Positions 42,134 to 50,331 of a DNA stretch of 64,000 nt are shown one piece after another. This DNA comes from Paenibacillus pedocola. GTDB lineage: Bacteria > Bacillota > Bacilli > Paenibacillales > Paenibacillaceae. Each line of letters begins with the position of its first letter. The first letter of the stretch is position 1. The stretch spans positions 372,001 through 436,000 of the forward strand of contig NZ_CP134223.1 of the NCBI RefSeq assembly GCF_031599675.1, given 5' to 3'. Both the position numbers and the translations under genes were made by a program. The notes beneath the pieces are model-generated. The model was not told where the DNA came from and made no database searches. It saw only the letters and a program-made list of their open reading frames with translations.

Positions 42134-44680
42134 ATGGGCGGGAAGTTTCGGGGAATAATGACGGGGTTACTTGGAGTCAGTATGCTTCTAGGATCCATGG
42201 GAGCAGCAGGGGCGCAAAGCGACAGCAAAGATTATGAAGGCCACTGGGCGCAGAAAACGATTGAAACTTGGCTGGAGAAGGGTGATCTGAAAGGATTTCA
42301 GGATGGATCGGTGAAGCCCAATCAGAGTATCACCAGAGCAGAGTTCATGACGCTAGTCAATCGTTCATTCGCTTTCACTGCGGAAAGCAAGATCAGCTTT
42401 ACCGATGTGGCTTCAACCAATTGGGCTTACAGTGAAGTTGCGAAAGCGGTTGCAGCCGGGTACATACAAGGCTATAACAATGACATACGTCCCGGTGATC
42501 CCATTAACCGCCAAGAGGCGGCGGTAGTCGTAGGCAAGCTCCTGAAGCTTGCAGGCGGAAATATAAATGATCTGAAGATGTTCAGCGATGCGGGGCAAAT
42601 TGCCGAGTGGGGCAAATCCAGTGTGGCAGCAGCGGTTGCAGCTGGAATTCTTAAAGGTTACCCGAACGGCACGTTTGCGCCTCAGCAGGCACTGACCCGG
42701 GCAGAATCCCTGACGCTGATTGATAGTGCAGCTGCTCAATACACTGCCGTTCAGCCAACGGCAACTCCGGCGGCATCGGCTACGCCGTCTGCAAGTCCGA
42801 CGCCAACCGCAACTGCGGCAGCAGCGGTTGGCGGTGGTGGAGGCGGAGGCGGAGGTGGTGGTTCAGTTACAGCAACGCCAACTCCAACAGCAACGCCAGC
42901 AGTGTCGCCAGCGACTTCGCCAACAGTAACGCCAGCAGTGTCGCCAGCGACTTCGCCAACAGCAACGCCAGTAGTGACTCCGGAGCCGACGCTGCCGGTC
43001 AGCGATATTCCACTGCTTGATATTCATGTTGCTTCGGTTACGAATGCTTCGGTCACTAATGGTGTCTACTTGGAGTTAGACTATAGTGCCTTGCCAGCAT
43101 CAATGTTTGGAAACGGAACTTATGCTACTTATTATGTAACTACAACCCCGATAAATTCCAGAGACCTGAAATGGGTGCTGCAGAACAGACGGGCGCTTAC
43201 TACTTCTCCTACGTATTCATATCCGAATAATTCACATGTCAAGGTTGATGTGCCTAGCGTATTTGTACCGGCAGCAGGTGATTATTATGTATCGGTTATA
43301 TTAAATGCGCATGACCAAACACTAGGCTACTATTCGCAAAAGGTTAATCTGCAGCCAGCGTTTGTCTCCGTTTCAAAGAATTTTGTAAAGCTGGAGACCG
43401 GTGTAACGATTAAGCAGGAGAAGGTAGTTGTTGAATCGAATCCGAGCAGTATGGGCGGAACTTACTATTCCGATGTCGTGGATGTCACCTATGCTCTGAG
43501 GGATCAGCCCGGCAATGCTGTATATTACACGATCTCCCCCAAGTATTATATGAATAATAATTTTCAGCTTGAAGTCGATGCTCTCGTCAGAGGTTCACAT
43601 AATTTGTACACGGACAAGGTTATCCGGTTGACAGAATCGACTTCCTTAATAAGTGGTGGAGGAACTACAGGAGGTACAGGCGATATTCCGCTGGTACTTG
43701 CAACCTATGGCAACGATAAAACCTATAATGAGCAAGAGTATACAATCATTTTCTATAACAAGGATTTGCAGGCGCTCAGTTATTACCAGGGCAAAGTAAC
43801 GCAGAGTGATGAACTGGCGGTTGAAACCGCAGAGAAAAAGATTGATGAAATATGGGGTAAACCCGTGCTGGAAGAAGAGAGTGTCATTATGAGAGCTTCA
43901 CGGGCGTATTCGCTGCTGAATGATTCCCTCAAAGCTCAGATCAGCGAGAGCCGGAAAACAAAGCTGGAGAATGCCTTAAGTCAGCTTGAAATTAAGAGAA
44001 GCTCAGGTCCGCTGGGCAGCAGCCTGCCTTTGGCATCGACCAAACTCACCCCACAGCGCACTACGTTCAATGGTTTAATACTAACCGCTTATACTGTGGA
44101 TACAATTAGTGAAGCCGAGAGTATTTCTTTATATATCACGGACAGTCCAATCACTGCCGCAGACCTGGCTGTTCCAAGTGTGTACGGCAAGCAGAAATTC
44201 CGCGGTTATGATTCTCTTTCTGTAACAGGTGTGCAAGGAAATCATTATGCAACGGTTGTGCTATACGATAAGAACGGCCAGCCTTTACGATACGCGACGC
44301 AGCTCATTGAATTCACTGTTACCGCTCCAGTATGGGACGGATCAGCGGTTCAGATTCAGGATGGAGTAAGTTTGGAACGGGATTATAGCAATGGCAGCCG
44401 CGCAGACTACGTCATTTTTGAGGATTATAAAAAAGCCCATCCTGAGGCGGTATATGCTACAACGACATCCAGATCAGAGCTTGGGACAGTCCAGGATTTC
44501 AGCCCGGAAAATGTAGTAAAGCATTTAAATGCGTACAGCTTTACAAGCAGCTATCCATTTATCCGATTATCCTATGAGACCGAAGAAGCTTTAACTGGAT
44601 TAACCGAGGATTACATTATCATTTTCTATGATCAGAATTTCAAAGCCATTAGCTATTACATTGGTACGCTGGCTGACTAA
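42134..44680 (+). CDS. S-layer homology domain protein
   Basis: An 848-residue secreted protein. A signal peptide (GLLGVSMLLGSMGAAGA) is followed by three SLH repeats (YEGHWAQKTIETWLEKGDLKGF; FTDVASTNWAYSEVAKAV; FSDAGQIAEWGKSSVAAA) that anchor it to secondary wall polymer. A Thr/Pro/Ala-rich spacer with a run of eleven glycines and a 36-bp tandem repeat comes next. The remaining ~560 residues contain at least four related units, each ending in (V/I)(I/V)(F/L)YDxxxxAxxYYxG. The spacer is probably glycosylated or flexible. No enzyme motif is recognised; adhesion or a scaffold role is inferred. AGGAGG is 9 bp before the ATG. Confidence 0.85.
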   Translation: MGGKFRGIMTGLLGVSMLLGSMGAAGAQSDSKDYEGHWAQKTIETWLEKGDLKGFQDGSVKPNQSITRAEFMTLVNRSFAFTAESKISFTDVASTNWAYSEVAKAVAAGYIQGYNNDIRPGDPINRQEAAVVVGKLLKLAGGNINDLKMFSDAGQIAEWGKSSVAAAVAAGILKGYPNGTFAPQQALTRAESLTLIDSAAAQYTAVQPTATPAASATPSASPTPTATAAAAVGGGGGGGGGGGSVTATPTPTATPAVSPATSPTVTPAVSPATSPTATPVVTPEPTLPVSDIPLLDIHVASVTNASVTNGVYLELDYSALPASMFGNGTYATYYVTTTPINSRDLKWVLQNRRALTTSPTYSYPNNSHVKVDVPSVFVPAAGDYYVSVILNAHDQTLGYYSQKVNLQPAFVSVSKNFVKLETGVTIKQEKVVVESNPSSMGGTYYSDVVDVTYALRDQPGNAVYYTISPKYYMNNNFQLEVDALVRGSHNLYTDKVIRLTESTSLISGGGTTGGTGDIPLVLATYGNDKTYNEQEYTIIFYNKDLQALSYYQGKVTQSDELAVETAEKKIDEIWGKPVLEEESVIMRASRAYSLLNDSLKAQISESRKTKLENALSQLEIKRSSGPLGSSLPLASTKLTPQRTTFNGLILTAYTVDTISEAESISLYITDSPITAADLAVPSVYGKQKFRGYDSLSVTGVQGNHYATVVLYDKNGQPLRYATQLIEFTVTAPVWDGSAVQIQDGVSLERDYSNGSRADYVIFEDYKKAHPEAVYATTTSRSELGTVQDFSPENVVKHLNAYSFTSSYPFIRLSYETEEALTGLTEDYIIIFYDQNFKAISYYIGTLAD
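42893..42964 (+). repeat. 36-bp in-frame tandem repeat in the S-layer-homology gene
   Basis: Two perfect-length copies of a 36-bp unit beginning ACGCCAGCAG (42893-42928, 42929-42964), followed by a partial third, encode the Thr/Pro/Val/Ser linker of the protein. Copy number may vary between strains. Confidence 0.75.
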
Positions 44681-44752
44681 CAGCTATCACCGCAAACAAA
44701 CACCACTCATAATCCCCTGCCCCAAGGCATAAGTTGACTACTAAGCCGACAT

Positions 44753-44875
44753 ATGAAGGAAGTGAGGGTGCAGCGGATGATTCTGGGATGCCTGATACTT
44801 GTGCTCATCGTCGTAGCCAGCAGCGAAAAGGCAGAGGCGATTGCCAAGCTGAATGACCCGGCAGATGACACCTAA
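44753..44875 (+). CDS. possible small membrane peptide
   Basis: A 40-codon frame encodes a hydrophobic segment (MILGCLILVLIVVASS) followed by a short charged tail ending in PADDT. Start choice is uncertain; ATG at 44753 has no clear ribosome site, and an in-frame GTG or ATG at 44762-44777 follows AAGGAAGTGAGG. No homologue is recognised. The surrounding 345-bp gap holds nothing else of note. Confidence 0.3.
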   Translation: MKEVRVQRMILGCLILVLIVVASSEKAEAIAKLNDPADDT

Positions 44876-45025
44876 CGAAAGAGTGTGGGTTCTCTCCAAA
44901 TAGAAAGTAATTTTATTGCGCTTCCGTGGTTCAAGTAAATTCCAGCGGTTTATTGGGTATAATAACCCGAAGGCTGCAGTGCAGCCCCAACTATTGCTGA
45001 AAATACGGACGTAAGCGGAGGTCAC

Positions 45026-45823
45026 ATGGAGAACGAGGCACTGCTGCAGGTTGAAAAACTGGCACTCAAGAAACAGAAAATTTATCGGCAAAGTGTTTTA
45101 CGCTATATCGCCAGGGCGATGCTGGCCAGTATGTTCATCGGATTCGGTGTCATTGTAGCGTTTAAAACAGGAAACTTCTTCTACATGGAGCAATCGCCGA
45201 TGACGTACCCGATGGCTGCGATCACATTCGGGGCAGCGATCATCCTGATCTCCTATGGTGGAGGGGATCTGTTCACAGGGGACACCTTCTATTACACGTA
45301 CGCGGCATTAAGGCGCAAAATGCAGTGGACAGAGGTTGTCCGGATGTGGGTAATCAGCTATATCGGGAATATCCTCGGGGCTACGGCGTTCGCGCTGCTG
45401 ATTTTTTTGACCGGGCTGTTCTATGATTCCAGCGTAAACGGATTTCTGCTGAATGTCGTAGCCCATAAGATGGAGGCTCCGGCGCTTCAGCTGTTTTTCC
45501 GGGCCATTCTTTGTAACTGGCTGGTTTGTCTGGCGTTTTTTGTTCCGATGTCCATGAAAAGCGACGGAGCTAAAATGTTCGCTATGGTTCTGTTTGTCTT
45601 CTGCTTCTTTATCTCCGGATATGAACACAGCATTGCCAATATGTGTACATTCGCTATAGCGCTCGTGCTGGATCATCCCGGTACGATCTCATGGGGCGGT
45701 GTAGTGCATAATCTGGTTCCGGTTACCCTCGGAAATCTGATCGGCGGCGGTGTTCTGATGGGCGTCATGTACTATTATGTGAACAAGCCGTTTCTGGACG
45801 AGGAGCATGGGGACCCTCATTAA
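45026..45823 (+). CDS. formate/nitrite transporter family protein
   Basis: This 265-residue channel of the FocA/NirC family has about six membrane segments, as in the pentameric members. Conserved features include the ARAMLASMFIGFGV start of TM1, GGDLFTGDTFYYTYA and NWLVCLAFFVPMSMKSDGAKMF. It transports formate or nitrite (or hydrosulfide) across the membrane; the ion is not determined. GGAGG precedes the ATG. It is followed by a strong bidirectional terminator shared with a convergent rhodanese gene. Confidence 0.88.
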   Translation: MENEALLQVEKLALKKQKIYRQSVLRYIARAMLASMFIGFGVIVAFKTGNFFYMEQSPMTYPMAAITFGAAIILISYGGGDLFTGDTFYYTYAALRRKMQWTEVVRMWVISYIGNILGATAFALLIFLTGLFYDSSVNGFLLNVVAHKMEAPALQLFFRAILCNWLVCLAFFVPMSMKSDGAKMFAMVLFVFCFFISGYEHSIANMCTFAIALVLDHPGTISWGGVVHNLVPVTLGNLIGGGVLMGVMYYYVNKPFLDEEHGDPH

Positions 45824-45843
45824 AACTGCAACATTGTGTATAG

Positions 45844-45880
45844 AAAAAGACTTTGCTCCTACTGGAGCAAAGTCTTTTTG
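45844..45880. terminator. bidirectional terminator between convergent genes
   Basis: AAAAAGACTTTGCTCC and its complement form a 16-bp stem with a short loop; A- and T-runs flank both sides. Confidence 0.9.
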
Positions 45881-45893
45881 CGGTGTCCAGGAT

Positions 45894-46343
45894 CTACATG
45901 GGCGGCATAGTGTAGTAAAGAGGAGCTTCTTCACGCAGACTGCCCTCCAGAGTTCCGCCTTCCTTCCGCCAATACTCGATCCCTCCGAGCATCTCCTTAA
46001 CCTGGTAGCCTTGGCTGGCAAGTCTGGCAGCCGCTTTGCTGGCCCCATTGCAGGCAGGGCCCCAGCAGTAGAGCACCAGCACCTCCTCGCGGGAAAAGGG
46101 AGGAGGGGTATTACTGTTTATCCGGCCGGAGGGCAGGGAAACGGCGCCCGGCAGATGGGCAGCTTCATAAGAGAGAGAATCGCGGACATCAACCATCGTA
46201 AAGCCGGTTATGCCTTCACGCAGATCGTAAGCGACATCCGCTACATCGGTTTCAAATAAGCCTTTGGCAGAGAAATAATTCGCCGCCTCAGCGGGTGCGG
46301 CTGCCGGAGTGGACAGAACCTGTGATTTTGCTTGGATATTCAT
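45894..46343 (-). CDS. rhodanese-like domain protein
   Basis: This 149-residue single rhodanese domain has MVDVRDSLSYEAAHLPGAVSLPSG and an active-site loop YCWGPACNGASKAA. Two cysteines sit where CxxxxR/T loops usually have one, and the usual arginine is absent, so substrate range may be altered. Transcribed divergently from a LysR gene, with operator-like palindromes between, so it is probably regulated by it. Its function may lie in sulfur transfer or redox sensing. ATG with AAAGGAGG upstream. Confidence 0.87.
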   Translation of the reverse strand: MNIQAKSQVLSTPAAAPAEAANYFSAKGLFETDVADVAYDLREGITGFTMVDVRDSLSYEAAHLPGAVSLPSGRINSNTPPPFSREEVLVLYCWGPACNGASKAAARLASQGYQVKEMLGGIEYWRKEGGTLEGSLREEAPLYYTMPPM

Positions 46344-46428
46344 TAAACATCCTCCTTTGGTTAGCTATGCTTTGCTTTATTGTATTACGGATTTATAATT
46401 GTAGTTATCTATAGTTAATCATAATAAT

Positions 46429-46445
46429 TATCGAAAATATTGATA
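46429..46445. promoter_or_regulatory. candidate LysR operator between divergent genes
   Basis: TATC-N9-GATA is a perfect dyad with A/T-rich centre, in the 115-bp region shared by the rhodanese and lysR genes. It lies very close to the lysR start, which suits autorepression. Confidence 0.4.
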
Positions 46446-46458
46446 GTTGGGGGATGGC

Positions 46459-47331
46459 ATGGAACTTACCTATTTGCGGACCTTTTGCGAAGTAGTGTCC
46501 TGTGGAAGCTATACCCGGGCTGCTGAAAAGCTGGGATATGCCCAATCCAGTGTGACGGCCCAGATTAGCAAGCTCGAAGAGCTTTACGGAGCAGTCCTGC
46601 TGGAACGCTCTGGCCGGGGGATGATCCCCACCTTTGCCGGGAACAGCCTGCTTCCCTATGCGAGGCAGATGCTGGAGCTGAGCGGGGAGGCAAAAGGGGC
46701 TGTCTCCAGCGGAAACAGCGGCATGCTGAATATTGGTGCGATTGAGACGCTGGCCGCCTATTATCTGCCGCACCGTTTGCACCGCTACAGGGAGCAGCAT
46801 CCCAGGGTACAGCTGCGTGTTCAACCCGGTTCCGAGGTTCAGATTATTGCGGATGTCAAAGAGAAGGCTGTTGATTTCGGGCTGATTTTTGATATCCCTT
46901 ATGAATCCGAAGAGATTGTCTCGCTGCCGCTGCGTCAGGAGCAGCTGTTCGTGGTTGTCCATCCGGAGCACCCGCTGGCATCTGAACCGGCAATTGCTCC
47001 GTCAGCCTTGTCCGGAGAACCGCTGGTGCTGACAGAGGATACCTGCACGTACCGCAGGCAGCTGCTGCAGGAGCTGCGGCATTCCGGTATTACGCCGAGA
47101 ATTGATATGGAATTCGGGAATCTGGAGGGCATTAAGCAGGCGGTGAAACACCGCTGGGGAACGGCCTTTTTACCCCGGTATGCCGCCCAGGAGGAGCTTG
47201 ACTCCGGGGCATTAATTGGAATTCCTCTAGCCGGGGAGCAGGAGAAGTTCTACATTCAGCTGATCTACCGTAAGGAACGGGGGCTGTCTGCGGCTTTTGG
47301 TGATTTCATTGCGGCGATGCAGCAGCAATAG
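46459..47331 (+). CDS. LysR family transcriptional regulator
   Basis: This 290-residue regulator has the classic N-terminal winged helix (ELTYLRTFCEVVSCGSYTRAAEKLGYAQSSVTAQISKLEELYGAVLLER) and a periplasmic-binding-protein-like effector domain from about residue 90. The ATG behind TTGGGGGA is preferred to an in-frame ATG 12 bp earlier. Its divergent neighbour encodes a rhodanese protein, the likely target. Effector unknown, possibly a sulfur or redox compound. Confidence 0.9.
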   Translation: MELTYLRTFCEVVSCGSYTRAAEKLGYAQSSVTAQISKLEELYGAVLLERSGRGMIPTFAGNSLLPYARQMLELSGEAKGAVSSGNSGMLNIGAIETLAAYYLPHRLHRYREQHPRVQLRVQPGSEVQIIADVKEKAVDFGLIFDIPYESEEIVSLPLRQEQLFVVVHPEHPLASEPAIAPSALSGEPLVLTEDTCTYRRQLLQELRHSGITPRIDMEFGNLEGIKQAVKHRWGTAFLPRYAAQEELDSGALIGIPLAGEQEKFYIQLIYRKERGLSAAFGDFIAAMQQQ

Positions 47332-47341
47332 ACGCTTAACG

Positions 47342-47383
47342 CGAAGGGCCCTCCTGCCAACATTTTGGCGGGAGGGCTCTTCG
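47342..47383. terminator. hairpin between lysR and the convergent TPM gene
   Basis: CGAAGGGCCCTCCTGCCA and TTGGCGGGAGGGCTCTTCG form a long imperfect stem shared by both convergent genes. There is no long T-run. Confidence 0.6.
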
Positions 47384-47413
47384 GCTAAGTGAGGCTTAAA
47401 TTCCTGCGGTGTG

Positions 47414-49732
47414 TTACCACTTGGAGCCGCCGGAATGCCGGCCTGATTTGCCGCCGCCCCAGGAGGAACCGCCGGATGAGCGTCCGCCGCCGCCCCAGGA
47501 GGAGCCGCCGGAAGAACGCCCTCCACCGAATCCGCCGGAGGAGGGCGGACCGGACGACATCCGTTTGCGTGCCTGCTCTCTCAGCTGGCGCTCGCGCATC
47601 ATGGCCAGCTGGGCCTGGCGCTCGGCTTCTTCCTTTTGCCGCACGAGCCGGTTGGCCTCTTCGGTAAACGATGAGATCTGCGCAGCATAGGAGCGTCCAA
47701 GCGCTTCTAAATCATCGAGATTGTATGGACGGGCGGCCAGCCGTGACTCAAGCTGACCATATTCCGGCAGCAGGCTCACCTCGAAACGGCTCCGGCCGGC
47801 TAATCCCCGGCTCTCCAGCAGCCGCTGCGCCGAATCTGCCTGTCCTTGGCCCTCGAGGAAGATCCGCTTTACGGCCTCCAGCCGTTCATTCAGTTCATCG
47901 AGGCTTTGCGAGACACTGTTAAACTGGCGGGAGGTTTCCTCCTGCAGGGTGAGCAGACGGTCCAGCCCGCTGCGGGCATTGTCATATTCGCCGCGCTCAT
48001 CGCTGGTCCAGGTTTCGATCTGCGGAACTTCACCCGCTCCTTGCCGCAGGCGGGCGCCGGTTGTATCCAGCACCTCAGCCAGACTGCTGAGATGCTGCTC
48101 TGCGAACCGGGATCTTGCTTCAGCCAGCCGGCTCTGCAGTTCGTTGCGCCGCTGGCTCAGCCCATCCCAGCTGCTGCGGACCGTCTCCAGATCACGCCGG
48201 TTATTCTGGCGGATCAGTGCCTGCCGTTCCGTCATGGCGATAGCCTCGGCAAGCAGGGTGTCCATGTTAGCGGCAATGCTGCGAACCTGATCCATGTCTC
48301 CAAGACGCAGCGGCGCTTCCAGCGTCTCTGCTGCCCTCCGTGCCTGCTCCAGGCTGTCGTAAGGCTTGACCTTCATATTGTGCAGGGAGTTCTGTTCAAT
48401 CAATCCGTCAAGCTTCGTGCGTGCAGCAGCCAGAACGGAGGGGAAGCCCTGCAGTTTGTCGTCGTAGAGGTCAACATCACGTAGATCCTGCTCGATTTTC
48501 TCCTGATGCTCCTGTGCCTCTTCTGTAATGTCCTGTGCGGCAATCGGGTCGAAGAGCTCAAGCTGATCCGCTCTGGCTGTTGCTTCGGCAAGCTCTTTCA
48601 GATCCTCGGTAATTTCCTGCAATTCATAACCGGTTTCTTTAACCGCGTCCTGCAGCTGGCTATCAAGCTCGGGAGCATCCTTTTTGAGTTCGGTAATCTG
48701 CTGCTTAACATTACGGTCGGCATCACTAATAACGGCAATTTGCCGTTCTTCTTCGGCAAGCGAGCTGTGCAGCGTGTTTGCTGTCTGCTCAGCCTGGGCA
48801 ATCGCTGTCTTAAGCGCAGCCAGCTGGTAAAATGCCGGCTGTGAAGAACCGGTGTTCTGCAGCGCGGAAATGTTCACGAGCTGGGCATCCAGGCGTTTGG
48901 AGATGCCGTCAACCATTTCTCCGGTTTTGCCTTGAACGATACCCTGGAACGGCTGCAGTGACTCCATGGCGCGGTTGGTCTGCACGAGCAAATCAGCCAG
49001 CTGATCCTGCTGGGCTGCAAGCTGCTTACGGCGGCGCAGTCCGGTAAAGAGCACGAACAATACGAATGCCAGCAGGGCGGCGCCTGCAACAATTGCGGCG
49101 ATTGTCAACAGTGGAAGACCGCCGCTCTGGCCATTATTACCGGCTGCAGTCCCGTTGTCCGTGCCAGGGCCAGATCCGGCAGTTCCTCCGGCGCTGCCGC
49201 TGGAGGTTCCGCCCGTACTTCCGGCTGCAGCGCCTCCATTACCTGCCGCGCTGCCCAGAGACTGCAGCTCGGTGATTAGAGCGCGGATCCCTTCTGCAAA
49301 GTCGCCTGCTCTGGCGGAAGGGATGAAATATGAGTCGATTACACTGGTAATCGCCGAACTTCCGGTGCCCCCGCCCTGGCTCATTGACCAGCTGTCCAGC
49401 GCATTCTGCAGCCCGGGATTAATGAAATTCAGCTCCACCTGCTGGTCTCCCGAGGAGATCAGCAGCAGAATATCCCGGCTGGTTAGTGACCAGGCATCGT
49501 AGACATCACTGGCATAACGGGTAGAATCAGCCCCCTCCAAAGAATCGATGGTCAAGATGTGGAAGGTGTAAGGCTCTCCGGCAGCAGTATTGGCAATTGC
49601 AGCCGCTTCCTGCGCAGTAAGCAATCCGGCTTCATCGGTAACCAGCCCCTGATGTGCAGGAAGGGCAGCGGCTTGGACTCCGTTCATCCACAGCATGCTG
49701 AATATCAGGAACAAGGCGATATATTTTTTCAA
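47414..49732 (-). CDS. TPM-domain membrane protein with long coiled coil
   Basis: A 772-residue protein. A signal peptide (KKYIALFLIFSMLWMNGVQA) is followed by a TPM-like domain (about residues 30-180: GLVTDEAGLLTAQEAAAIAN, YDAWSLTSRDILLLISSGDQ). A Gly/Ser/Thr-rich linker and a membrane helix (TIAAIVAGAALLAFVLFVLF) precede ~430 residues of heptad-rich coiled coil. The C-terminal tail is a Gly/Ser/Trp-rich repeat (SSGGSSWGGG). TPM proteins are linked to envelope or stress functions. TTG at 49732 is the favoured start, with CGGAGAG about 9 bp upstream; GTG nine bases earlier is too close to it. Confidence 0.78.
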   Translation of the reverse strand: MKKYIALFLIFSMLWMNGVQAAALPAHQGLVTDEAGLLTAQEAAAIANTAAGEPYTFHILTIDSLEGADSTRYASDVYDAWSLTSRDILLLISSGDQQVELNFINPGLQNALDSWSMSQGGGTGSSAITSVIDSYFIPSARAGDFAEGIRALITELQSLGSAAGNGGAAAGSTGGTSSGSAGGTAGSGPGTDNGTAAGNNGQSGGLPLLTIAAIVAGAALLAFVLFVLFTGLRRRKQLAAQQDQLADLLVQTNRAMESLQPFQGIVQGKTGEMVDGISKRLDAQLVNISALQNTGSSQPAFYQLAALKTAIAQAEQTANTLHSSLAEEERQIAVISDADRNVKQQITELKKDAPELDSQLQDAVKETGYELQEITEDLKELAEATARADQLELFDPIAAQDITEEAQEHQEKIEQDLRDVDLYDDKLQGFPSVLAAARTKLDGLIEQNSLHNMKVKPYDSLEQARRAAETLEAPLRLGDMDQVRSIAANMDTLLAEAIAMTERQALIRQNNRRDLETVRSSWDGLSQRRNELQSRLAEARSRFAEQHLSSLAEVLDTTGARLRQGAGEVPQIETWTSDERGEYDNARSGLDRLLTLQEETSRQFNSVSQSLDELNERLEAVKRIFLEGQGQADSAQRLLESRGLAGRSRFEVSLLPEYGQLESRLAARPYNLDDLEALGRSYAAQISSFTEEANRLVRQKEEAERQAQLAMMRERQLREQARKRMSSGPPSSGGFGGGRSSGGSSWGGGGRSSGGSSWGGGKSGRHSGGSKW

Positions 49733-49851
49733 ATAGGGCACTCTCCGTTCTAGAGGACTATGGTTCAGCTGATTAAGCTGATTATATATTATTACACATC
49801 CGAAGTCCCGCCGATGCAGAGGGCGGAGAACCGTTTGATAAGCGAGCAATA

Positions 49852-49885
49852 AAAAAGCCGCATCCCCGAAACACGGGGATGCGGC
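49852..49885 (-). terminator. terminator of the 47-residue gene
   Basis: GCCGCATCCCCG and CGGGGATGCGGC form a 12-bp perfect stem with a 5-base loop, followed on the minus strand by TTTTTTATT. Confidence 0.9.
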
Positions 49886-49899
49886 AATCTGCATGTCAG

Positions 49900-50043
49900 C
49901 TATCTGGTTTGCAGGCAGAGTATATATTGAAGTCTCGATTTAATTTCCTTTTGCCATTTCAAATCTCCAACTTTTACTGCAAGATTGAGCAGATCCAAAT
50001 AATCGTCAACCTGTAATGTCGTCCGGGTAGTGGCTGCGTTCAT
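49900..50043 (-). CDS. small 47-residue protein, probably Fur-regulated
   Basis: This short protein begins MNAATTRTTLQVDDYLDLLN and continues with a basic amphipathic helix (KVGDLKWQKEIKSRLQYI). No known family is confidently matched; short Paenibacillus proteins with a DDYLDLLNLAV core exist. Support is strong: AAAGGAG 11 bp before the ATG, a perfect terminator right after the stop, and a near-perfect Fur box 56 bp upstream. It may be an iron-starvation small protein analogous in setting to the Fbp proteins of B. subtilis, though not obviously homologous. Confidence 0.7.
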   Translation of the reverse strand: MNAATTRTTLQVDDYLDLLNLAVKVGDLKWQKEIKSRLQYILCLQTR

Positions 50044-50098
50044 GGGTGTTCAGTCTCCTTTAACTCAATATAGTGAAGTGGATTAAATGTCGGGATAC

Positions 50099-50117
50099 AA
50101 TAATGATAATCATTATC
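50099..50117. promoter_or_regulatory. Fur box
   Basis: AATAATGATAATCATTATC differs from the consensus GATAATGATAATCATTATC at only the first base. It lies between two divergent genes, closer to the 47-residue gene (56 bp from its start) than to the c-di-GMP gene (215 bp from its start). Confidence 0.85.
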
Positions 50118-50331
50118 AACTGTTATTGCTATTATCCACATTTTATCGGTAAAAAGCAATATAAAATTATAGGTTCTTACTTTATTTCTGTTATACCAGC
50201 TTCAGGACAGCGGGATGTTTGCACATTTTATCACAATCAAAGAGAGGGGAAGCAGGAATGCTACCATTTTTTGTCGAATACAGGATGTTATAAAGGCTGT
50301 TAGCTGATTTTTTGGAAAAAGGAGAATTGCG

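Noticed and set aside
42893..42964. CRISPR-like tandem repeat
   Set aside because: The repeats are contiguous, in frame and encode a protein linker; no spacers or cas genes.
44741..45091. 116-codon minus-strand frame before the formate/nitrite transporter
   Set aside because: No ribosome site, no protein-like features, overlaps the start of a real gene.
50073..50303. 76-codon plus-strand frame over the Fur box
   Set aside because: Ile/Tyr/Cys-rich translation, no ribosome site, overlaps a regulatory region.
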